Below, piece by piece: positions 33,326 to 39,682 of a DNA stretch of 64,000 nucleotides. Numbering within the stretch: position 1 is the first letter of the stretch; each line of letters opens with the position of its first letter. Source of the stretch: Pseudoruminococcus_B sp937901805 (GTDB taxonomy: Bacteria; Bacillota; Clostridia; Oscillospirales; Ruminococcaceae); contig CAUWNS010000004.1 of the NCBI GenBank assembly GCA_963560245.1, positions 1-64,000 of the forward strand, given 5' to 3'. The translations under genes and the position numbers were made by a program. Below the pieces are notes generated by a model. The model saw only the letters and a list, made by a program, of their open reading frames with translations. It ran no database searches and was not told the DNA's origin.

Positions 33326-34786
33326 ATGCCGAAACAAAAAGCGGAGACACAAAAAGCGTTGCTGGCGCGCGATTTGCAGCTGGTATATGGGTTGGCTCTT
33401 TTCTGTACAGGGGGACCGGCACAGGCTCAGGCAATCTGTCAAAAAGTTTTCGTGGATCACATGCAGCAGGAGCTTCCCTTTTTCCGGGAAGAAGGTAGAA
33501 AAAATTGGATTTTACGTCGGACCGTCCATCTTTGCCGGAAAAAAGAAGTTGGTCGAAAAATCGAGTTTTCTACCGTTAAAACCTGCTTTGACAGGAAAGC
33601 GGAAAATACAGTTTTTCAAGGCCTTTGTGGGTTTCCTTTCCGGTATCGGGTGGTATTATACCTGTCGCTGTTTTCAGGGCTGTCCTGCGAGGAGATTGGG
33701 AAAGCCCTGCATAAGCGGGAAGGATTTGTCCGGGAGGATCTGGTACAGGCGAGGAAGAAACTGTATCGGCTGTTCTCCGATCTTTCTATTGCCATGGAAG
33801 ATGGAAAGAGACTGATGGAATCCATGAGACGGCAGATGATGCCTTCTCCACAGTCTGTAGAATCCGTTTTTCAGATGCTTCAGGAGCAGCAGAGAGTCCC
33901 AAGCATCGCTTTACGGACAGGAAAAGCGGCGTTTGCTGCCTTTCTCTGCCTGCTGGTAGTAACGCTTGCAGTAGGGGTGCCAAAGCTGTTGATTCGGCCT
34001 CCGATTACCCCGTCTGTATTTCCCACTGTATCGTCTGATGAGTCGGATCAGAAAGAAAAATGGAGCCAGCTTGGGATTTCCGAACAGTATCCGGAAGTAT
34101 CCCTCGGGGGAGAAACCTATATCAGCCGTGTTCATAAGATTTCGATTGAACGAATCGGCGCACTTTTGTCCAATATGGAAATCACACAGACAGATGAGAA
34201 AAAGAAAAAGCATAGAATCCATGTGGAACTGTATGAAATCAAACAGATTTCCACCCGGTGTGCAATTGCGGTTCACTATGAGGGATATGATGGATTTTAT
34301 GTGTTTGTCAATCCCTCCTATCAGCCAAATACGCTGGGGGATTTCCTGGAATCGTTAAATTGCAAGGAAACCTTGTCTTTTGGAAATGTCTATTTTTCTG
34401 GATGGAAAGAAGCGGAGTATGTCCAAATCGAATATTCTCTGGAGAATTTGCCGGATGTTGTGTGGGATCTGCTCTTGTCAAATTCAGATGCACCCTTATA
34501 CCCTCATCAGGAATATGAAGAGGAAGTTCTGGTAATCAGTATGAATCTCAACGATTTTGGATATGAAAACATAGCGCTCTCCATTACCAAAGATGGGTTT
34601 TTGCAGACAAATTTGCTTGAAACAGGTAAAATCTTTTACATTGGGCCGGAAAAGACAAAGGCATTTGCAGACTATATTTATCGTCATGCGAAAAGCAGGA
34701 ATCTTTCTCTGGGAAGTGGAACGGTGAATCAGTCCCAATCGCCCTATCACAAAAAAGCGGAAGATCTGCAAAGCAGTCCGGATTAG
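33326..34786 (+). CDS. Sigma-70-like domain fused to a transmembrane segment and an extracytoplasmic domain
   Basis: About 486 residues. Residues about 14-72 look like a degenerate sigma region 2 (LARDLQLVYGLALFCTGG, then WILRRTVHLCRKKE). Residues about 105-150 match region 4 well (YRVVLYLSLFSGLSCEEIGKAL followed by VREDLVQARKKLYRLF, described by position). A single hydrophobic segment spans about 201-222, followed by a roughly 260-residue beta-rich domain predicted outside the cell. Region 2 lacks the usual acidic DAEDLVQ motif (here AQAICQKVF). The protein may be a membrane-tethered ECF-type regulator released by proteolysis, or a decoy. Start: ATG 33326 with AAAGGGG six bases upstream; ATG 33320 is too close to it. 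Confidence 0.72.
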   Translation: MPKQKAETQKALLARDLQLVYGLALFCTGGPAQAQAICQKVFVDHMQQELPFFREEGRKNWILRRTVHLCRKKEVGRKIEFSTVKTCFDRKAENTVFQGLCGFPFRYRVVLYLSLFSGLSCEEIGKALHKREGFVREDLVQARKKLYRLFSDLSIAMEDGKRLMESMRRQMMPSPQSVESVFQMLQEQQRVPSIALRTGKAAFAAFLCLLVVTLAVGVPKLLIRPPITPSVFPTVSSDESDQKEKWSQLGISEQYPEVSLGGETYISRVHKISIERIGALLSNMEITQTDEKKKKHRIHVELYEIKQISTRCAIAVHYEGYDGFYVFVNPSYQPNTLGDFLESLNCKETLSFGNVYFSGWKEAEYVQIEYSLENLPDVVWDLLLSNSDAPLYPHQEYEEEVLVISMNLNDFGYENIALSITKDGFLQTNLLETGKIFYIGPEKTKAFADYIYRHAKSRNLSLGSGTVNQSQSPYHKKAEDLQSSPD

Positions 34787-34820
34787 TCGGCTGTAATATA
34801 GAACGGGTACTTTGAACAAA

Positions 34821-34856
34821 ACCCCCGATTCCCTGTTTTCAGGGTATCGGGGGTTT
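34821..34856. terminator. Terminator between the sigma-like gene and butyrate kinase
   Basis: ACCCCCGATtCCCTG...CAGGGTATCGGGGGT stem with TTTT; serves both convergent genes. Confidence 0.88.
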
Positions 34857-34859
34857 TGA

Positions 34860-35939
34860 TTAGTATTCCATTGCCTGCTCTTCCCCGCGTAGGACACGCA
34901 GGGCGCCGCTTACCAAAGCAAGCATTTCATCTTCTCCGGGGTAGACTTTAATGGGAGCCATCTGTCCTACTCGCTGTTTGATGCAGCTTGTAAACCGGGT
35001 GGAATGGGCTAATCCGCCGGTTAAAATAATCGCATCTGCCCGTCCTTCCAGTACGGCGTACATGGCGCCAATCTCTTTACAAACCTGATAGGCCATGGAT
35101 TCCAGGACCAGAGTAGCATATTCGTCCCCTTCCTTGATCAGACGTTCTACCTTCCTCAAATCATTTGTTCCAAGATAAGCGGTCAGCCCGCCCCCTCTGG
35201 TTACTTTGTCGATCAGTTCCTGTTCAGTGAATTCACCGCTAAAACACAGGTGAATTAAGGGGAGTGCAGGTAACGCGCCCGTTCGTTCCGGAGTAAATGG
35301 TCCTTCTCCTGCCAGCGCGTCATTGACGTCAATGACGCGGCCATATCGATGGGCTCCTACGGTAATCCCTCCGCCCATATGTGCAACAACAAACCTGCCG
35401 TTTTCATATTCCAGTCCCATATCCTGCGCACAGCGTCTGGCAACGGATTTCTGATTAAGCGCATGGAAAACGCTTCGCCGTTCCATTCCCGGGAACCCGG
35501 TAAGTTTTGCATTTTGATCCAGTTCATCAACCACAATCGGATCTACGACATAACTCGGGATGTGGTTTTCCCGAGCGATTTCATAGGCAATAATTCCGCC
35601 GAAAGCAGAGGCGTGTACAGCGCCGTGTGCATCCAGAAGATCCCGGATCATCCGTTCATTGACAAGATAGGTGCCGCTGTCAATGGGTTCTATCAATCCG
35701 CCTCTCCCGACGACGGCGCTTAGTTTGGAGGGGGATATTCCAGCGTCTTCCAACACTTTCCGCACACAGGTAAGCCGCATTTTCTCCTGTTGCCGGACAT
35801 TTCCAAATTGTTCTAATTCTGTTTTAGAATGGTGTACCGTTTTGACAGTCAGAAGTTCTTCATTTTGGTATATGGCGACTTTTGTGGAGGTAGAACCGGG
35901 GTTTACCGCCAGAATGAAAAAAGTATCCTGCTTATTCAT
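34860..35939 (-). CDS. buk: Butyrate kinase
   Basis: Acetate-kinase-superfamily enzyme forming butyrate and ATP from butyryl phosphate and ADP (or the reverse). The 359 residues show the family motifs AVNPGSTSTKVAIY at the N terminus, RGGLIEPIDSGTY, VVAHMGGGITVGAH, and TGGLAHSTRF. The gene overlaps the upstream ACT-domain gene by 8 bases, so the two are translationally coupled. Phosphotransbutyrylase (ptb) is not adjacent. Branched-chain acyl phosphates are alternative substrates known for this family, which may matter here. Confidence 0.94.
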   Translation of the reverse strand: MNKQDTFFILAVNPGSTSTKVAIYQNEELLTVKTVHHSKTELEQFGNVRQQEKMRLTCVRKVLEDAGISPSKLSAVVGRGGLIEPIDSGTYLVNERMIRDLLDAHGAVHASAFGGIIAYEIARENHIPSYVVDPIVVDELDQNAKLTGFPGMERRSVFHALNQKSVARRCAQDMGLEYENGRFVVAHMGGGITVGAHRYGRVIDVNDALAGEGPFTPERTGALPALPLIHLCFSGEFTEQELIDKVTRGGGLTAYLGTNDLRKVERLIKEGDEYATLVLESMAYQVCKEIGAMYAVLEGRADAIILTGGLAHSTRFTSCIKQRVGQMAPIKVYPGEDEMLALVSGALRVLRGEEQAMEY

Positions 35940-36390
35940 GGTTCTTTCCTCCTATCGTTACGGCGCCGCTGCGGGAAAATTCCAAAATCTGGGATTGGTG
36001 TTCCTTTAGGTAACAGTCCAGTTCCTGCGGGGTTCCTGTTTTTTCAAAATAAATGCGGTTTTCTGTTTGATAAAGGATGGTTTCCCCATTTGGCAAAGGG
36101 CTGCTTGTACCGCAGCAAACTAAGGCCAGTTCTCGAATCGGCAGGGTATTTTCCTCACAGAGCTGGATTTTTTTTACGCAGTCAAGCCGGGATAATCGGT
36201 TTATCATCTGTTCTATGGGGCTCCCCTGCATTTGAACCCGAACAGTCATACGGGATATTCCCGGTATTCCTGTTTGTGCAACAGATAATGCAGAAATATT
36301 CAAACCTTCCCGGCGAATACGGCCGGTGATGCGGGTGAGGACTCCAAATTCGTCATCCACATCCATCATAAGGATATATGTTTGCGGCAT
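35932..36390 (-). CDS. ACT-domain protein resembling acetolactate synthase small subunit
   Basis: A 152-residue protein with an N-terminal ACT domain (about residues 4-75: DEFGVLTRITGRIRREGLNI, then VAQTGIPGISRMTV) and an IlvN/IlvH-like C-terminal half ending in ILEFSRSGAVTIGG, close to the IlvH signature. IlvN regulates acetolactate synthase by valine. No ilvB large subunit is in the window; instead the gene is fused by overlap to buk. It may sense branched-chain amino acids for a nearby pathway. Ribosome binding site AAGGAG is clear. Confidence 0.82.
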   Translation of the reverse strand: MPQTYILMMDVDDEFGVLTRITGRIRREGLNISALSVAQTGIPGISRMTVRVQMQGSPIEQMINRLSRLDCVKKIQLCEENTLPIRELALVCCGTSSPLPNGETILYQTENRIYFEKTGTPQELDCYLKEHQSQILEFSRSGAVTIGGKNHE

Positions 36391-36481
36391 GTGCCCACTC
36401 CTTTTTGATCTGTTTTAATCCGTTTTTCCTTACTGTACCATAAACAGAAATGGTTTGAAAGGAGAAATTTCCAGAAAATAA

Positions 36482-36512
36482 AAAAGCATGTACTGCTTGG
36501 CACATGCTTTTC
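36482..36512 (-). terminator. corA terminator
   Basis: AAAAGCATGT/ACATGCTTTT arms, T-rich on the minus strand, directly after the corA stop. Confidence 0.8.
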
Positions 36513-36522
36513 ACGAGTTTGT

Positions 36523-37461
36523 TTAACTGAACATGTTTTTCTTGATCAGAATAATGGCCACAATCAGCATACCCAGAATGGAAAGGACAAGCGGGACCCA
36601 GAAAACAGGCATCGGAAGCCCGGAAACATTCATGCCGTAAAAACTGGAAACCATAGTGGGAACGGACATAACAATGGTAATAGAAGTCAGAATTTTCATT
36701 ACGATATTTAAATTGTTGGAGATGATGGAGGCAAAAGCATCCATGGTGCCGGAAAGGATGTTGGAGTAGATATTGGACATTTCAATTGCCTGTTTAATCT
36801 CAATCAGGACGTCCTCAAGCAGATCCTGATCTTCTTCATAGAGCTTGATATACCGCCCGCGCAGGATCTTTTCTAAAGTCACCTCATTGGATTTTAGAGA
36901 AGTGGAAAAATAAACCAGGGACTTGTCCAGTGTAAGCAGCTGGATTAACTCCTTGTTTTTCATGGATTTGTGCAGATGCTGTTCTACAGAGCGGGAAAGT
37001 TTGTCAATCTGTCTGAGGTAGAGCAGAAAACGGATAGCAACTCGGAGCAGAATTGTAAGCAAAAACCGGGTTTTTAAATTTGTCTGTACGTTTTTAATGG
37101 TGCCGTTTTCAAATTCATCGATCAGTGCGGTTTCTTTTTGGCAAATGGTAATCATATTTTTCTCAGTAATGATAATTCCCATTGGCAGGGTATAATAAAA
37201 AACACCGTCGTCAGTTTGCTTTTCCTCTTCTTCTTGATAGGGAATATCCACGATCACAAATGTCTGGTCGTCCTCGACATCAATTCGGGAAGATTCCTCT
37301 TCGTCCAGGGAAGAACGGACAAAATCCTTGTCCAAATTCATTTTGTCTGTCAGATAGGCGATTTCCTCAGCAGTGGGTGCGACGGCGCTTACCCAGCAGC
37401 CGTCTTCCAGCTGGTAAATGCGGTGCATTTTTCCGCAATAAGTTTTAAAAAATTTGAGCAT
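36523..37461 (-). CDS. corA: CorA-family divalent metal transporter
   Basis: Pentameric membrane channel for Mg2+/Co2+. The 312 residues comprise a large cytosolic domain (1-245) and two C-terminal transmembrane segments. The signature Y-G-M-N (SSFYGMNVSGLP) follows the first of them, and a short positively charged C terminus (KKNMFS) ends the protein. AAGGAGG seven bases before the ATG at 37461 is unambiguous. The 5' leader carries a 26-codon ORF that ends just ahead of this site, so translation-coupled control is likely. A terminator closes the gene. Confidence 0.95.
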   Translation of the reverse strand: MLKFFKTYCGKMHRIYQLEDGCWVSAVAPTAEEIAYLTDKMNLDKDFVRSSLDEEESSRIDVEDDQTFVIVDIPYQEEEEKQTDDGVFYYTLPMGIIITEKNMITICQKETALIDEFENGTIKNVQTNLKTRFLLTILLRVAIRFLLYLRQIDKLSRSVEQHLHKSMKNKELIQLLTLDKSLVYFSTSLKSNEVTLEKILRGRYIKLYEEDQDLLEDVLIEIKQAIEMSNIYSNILSGTMDAFASIISNNLNIVMKILTSITIVMSVPTMVSSFYGMNVSGLPMPVFWVPLVLSILGMLIVAIILIKKNMFS

Positions 37462-37477
37462 GTGAGCTTCCTCCTTT

Positions 37478-37558
37478 TCAGGCAGGAAAACCAGCGGCAG
37501 ACGCTGTTATCCCTGCCGGTCTTTTTTGGTATTTACTCCCACTTGGGTCAGGACTCAC
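37478..37558 (-). CDS. 26-codon leader ORF of corA
   Basis: A GTG start at 37558 has GGAGGTG five bases upstream. The peptide begins M-S-P-D-P-S-G and continues with basic and Pro/Ala/Gly-rich residues (SKYQKRPAGITASAAGFPA). The TGA stop (37478-37480) lies 16 bases before the corA ATG, next to its ribosome binding site. Within it, GGCAGG can pair either with CTGCC inside the ORF or with CCTGCC just before the stop, giving mutually exclusive hairpins. The N-terminal PDP motif recalls enteric MgtL. Real translation is not shown by sequence alone. Confidence 0.6.
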   Translation of the reverse strand: MSPDPSGSKYQKRPAGITASAAGFPA

Positions 37559-37615
37559 AACGCCACCTCCTCATAACTCAAAATTTTCCAGTATTCTTAC
37601 AGAAATACCTCAATT

Positions 37616-37643
37616 ATTATAGCACATGCGTTTTCGATTGCAA
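37616..37643 (-). promoter_or_regulatory. corA promoter
   Basis: Minus-strand -35 TTGCAA (37638-37643), 16-bp spacer, extended -10 TGC-TATAAT (37616-37621). The leader from here to the corA ATG is about 150 bases. Confidence 0.65.
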
Positions 37644-37792
37644 GCGTAAAACGGTAAAAGAATGATATAATGGAATATAATCATCGATTTCCACCTCATT
37701 TATGTGAAAATCAGTCGGAAATCAGCATTTTTGACAAGTTTTCGATAGAAACAGAAAGTACTTATTAAAAAATTCTTTTGTCAGGATAAATA

Positions 37793-37821
37793 TTGACTTT
37801 TCGGGAAGGATATGGTATTAT
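37793..37821 (+). promoter_or_regulatory. tRNA-Ser operon promoter
   Basis: -35 TTGACT (37793-37798), 17 bp, -10 TATTAT (37816-37821), about 19 bp before the first tRNA. Confidence 0.55.
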
Positions 37822-37839
37822 AATCACCGTCACATATTC

Positions 37840-37928
37840 GGAGAGATGTCCGAGCGGTTTAAGGAGCTGGTCTTGAAAACCAGTGACCCGGCAACGGGCC
37901 GTGGGTTCGAATCCCACTCTCTCCGCCA
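37840..37928 (+). tRNA. tRNA-Ser (TGA anticodon)
   Basis: Class II tRNA with long variable arm. Acceptor GGAGAGA pairs with TCTCTCC; anticodon stem CTGGT/ACCAG encloses loop CTTGAAA with TGA at 37874-37876; T-loop GTTCGAATC; discriminator G; CCA is encoded (37926-37928). Confidence 0.97.
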
Positions 37929-37965
37929 AACATCTTTTTTAATAGGGAATGGATAACGACACCAT

Positions 37966-38056
37966 GGAGATGTACTCAAGTTGGTGACGAGGCGCCCCTG
38001 CTAAGGGCGTAGGTCGGGTAACCGGCGCGAGAGTTCGAGTCTCTCCATCTCCGCCA
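37966..38056 (+). tRNA. tRNA-Ser (GCT anticodon)
   Basis: Acceptor GGAGATG pairs with CATCTCC; anticodon stem CGCCC/GGGCG with loop CTGCTAA (GCT at 38000-38002); long variable arm; T-loop GTTCGAGTC; CCA encoded. Follows the TGA isoacceptor by 37 bases, likely one transcript. Confidence 0.97.
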
Positions 38057-38060
38057 AGTT

Positions 38061-38098
38061 AAAAGCTACATTTTGAGCAATCAAAATGTAGCTTTTTT
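38061..38098 (+). terminator. Terminator of the tRNA-Ser pair
   Basis: AAAAGCTACATTTTGA-GCAA-TCAAAATGTAGCTTTTTT perfect stem with T run. Confidence 0.92.
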
Positions 38099-38479
38099 CG
38101 TTATAATACGATTCTTTACTGGCATCTTTTTCGTAGCAGTCAGACATTCGAGAACCTCGACACGCCATTGTGTAGTCGGAGTTCTTTCTTTTTGCATTTT
38201 ATTTCCCTCGAATAAACCTGATTGGATTGCTTTGGCTAGGCTGAATCTGGAATCGATCCGCGCTCTGGGTCTTTTTGTTTTTATGAAGGGAGCCTGCGGT
38301 AAAGCTGTTTTTGTTCCATACACGCCGTATTTTATGGAACTGAATGTAAAAGGTAAGCATTCCAGTTGCATTTATGTGTCTATAAAAATTGATAGTGCAG
38401 ATTGGGATAATATGCAATTGCAAAATCATGATAAGTAACGTATAGGATTTACTGTTAACTCTTTTTTGTACTCTGATTT
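38099..38479. other. About 380 bp downstream of tRNA-Ser, no confirmed gene
   Basis: Open frames exist on both strands (plus 38073-38438, minus 38081-38371), but each overlaps the tRNA terminator and neither has a ribosome binding site. The minus frame, if any, looks more protein-like (AKAIQSGLFEGNKMQKERT). Position directly 3' of a tRNA makes a degenerated integrated element possible, but there is no integrase or att duplication. Confidence 0.35.
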
Positions 38480-38526
38480 CAATAAAAACAGTCCGGAGAG
38501 AATTTCTCTCCGGACTGTTTTTATTG
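38480..38526 (-). terminator. Terminator of the manganese catalase gene
   Basis: 23-base arms (38480-38502 and 38504-38526) are perfect complements, starting inside the stop codon region of the catalase gene. Confidence 0.9.
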
Positions 38527-39186
38527 AAAAGAAGGAGGGGTGACTTTGGTGTCTGCGAACCCTTTTCCGGGTGAAGGATTCGACATGCTGAAATACATTT
38601 TTGCCGCTTTGGTTGTCCCGAAATCGCGATTGGAACCCGTATCCTGTACACGGTTGAATGCTTCCCGGAACATGGCGTTGTGCGCTTCTTCACGGTTGAG
38701 CAGAAAGTCAATGGTTTCTTTGACTTTTTTATCGTCTATTTGCCGGTACAGATATTCATAGACAACTTTAGCCCGCTGTTCAGAGGCAATGTTAGAAAGC
38801 AGGTCCGCACAGAGATCTCCCGTAACGGTTACATAGTCTCCGGTCCAGGAATAACCGGAAGCATTGATCAGGCCTGGATTCAGACCGAGCAGTACATGGG
38901 ATTGGATTTCCCCGGCAGGTACGGTAGCTGCGTCCACGTCGTGACCGTTGAGCAGATTGATGGTCTGTGCCACCATTTCCATGTGCCCCAGTTCTTCTGC
39001 GGCGATATCTAAAAACAGGTCTTTGATTTCCGGGTCTTTAATCCGGAAACTCTGGGAAAGATACTGCATAGCGGCCTTTAACTCCCCGTTTGCACCGCCA
39101 AGCTGTTCCTGAAGCAAGGCGGCATACTGCGGATTAGGCCGCTCCACTTCTACTGGATGGAATAATTGTTTTTCATGTTTAAACAT
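38521..39186 (-). CDS. cotJC: Manganese catalase, CotJC-like
   Basis: Dimanganese catalase that decomposes hydrogen peroxide; the CotJC branch is a spore-coat component in Bacilli and Clostridia. The 221 residues show the four-helix-bundle ligands: NGELKAAMQYLSQSF (Glu), AAEELGHMEMV (Glu and His), EQRAKVVYEYL (Glu) and NREEAHNAMF (Glu and His). The ATG at 39186 is preferred to the GTG at 39198, which lies within the AAAGGAG. It is a single gene; cotJA and cotJB are not adjacent. The short length and sequence favour CotJC over large catalases. Confidence 0.93.
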   Translation of the reverse strand: MFKHEKQLFHPVEVERPNPQYAALLQEQLGGANGELKAAMQYLSQSFRIKDPEIKDLFLDIAAEELGHMEMVAQTINLLNGHDVDAATVPAGEIQSHVLLGLNPGLINASGYSWTGDYVTVTGDLCADLLSNIASEQRAKVVYEYLYRQIDDKKVKETIDFLLNREEAHNAMFREAFNRVQDTGSNRDFGTTKAAKMYFSMSNPSPGKGFADTKVTPPSFQ

Positions 39187-39682
39187 TGTCTTGTTCACTC
39201 CTTTCCCTCTTAGTTTTGGAAAGTTTTTTTAATTTATGTATCGTCCTTTCTCTTTTGCAAAAACAGAAAATTATGGAAGCCGGCGCAGCAAATAGGTATT
39301 TCAATTGTATTTTTGGCATTATCAATCCGCATTATGAATGGACGGCGGGATTTTTTCTGAATCCTAAATTTCTCCCCTCCCGGATTCCGGGAGTTTTTTT
39401 ATCTGCGAAAGGAAAATGCCGTTTTCAAGGAATATTTTCAAACTGCACAAGGAACCCGGAATCTTTTTGTGCGGTGTGCGCTTTTTTATTCTTCTAATTG
39501 TATTTTTCAGTTTTCTGTGCTATATTTGTAAAGGATGTACAGTGTATTCTCTTTTACCACTTTTTTAATTGGATATATTGTACATTTCATGTTATTTTTT
39601 TGTATAGGTTCGCTGGAGCCACCGTTTTGGCGGGGAGACTCCGAAACCCATAGTACAGTATGTTCAAAGGAGGATAAATGCA
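39187..39682. other. About 500 bp with only a terminator-like hairpin
   Basis: No ORF with a ribosome binding site was found. A plus-strand terminator-like stem CTCCCGG-A-TTCCGGGAG with seven Ts occurs at 39377-39400 although no plus-strand gene precedes it, so a short RNA ending there is possible. The right end holds the promoter region of the M14-like gene (AAAGGAGG at about 39666). Confidence 0.4.

Noticed and set aside
37462..37615. M-box (ykoK) magnesium riboswitch before corA
   Set aside because: None of the M-box landmark strings (such as GAGGCTCC near the 5' end) are present; the leader ORF explains the interval better.
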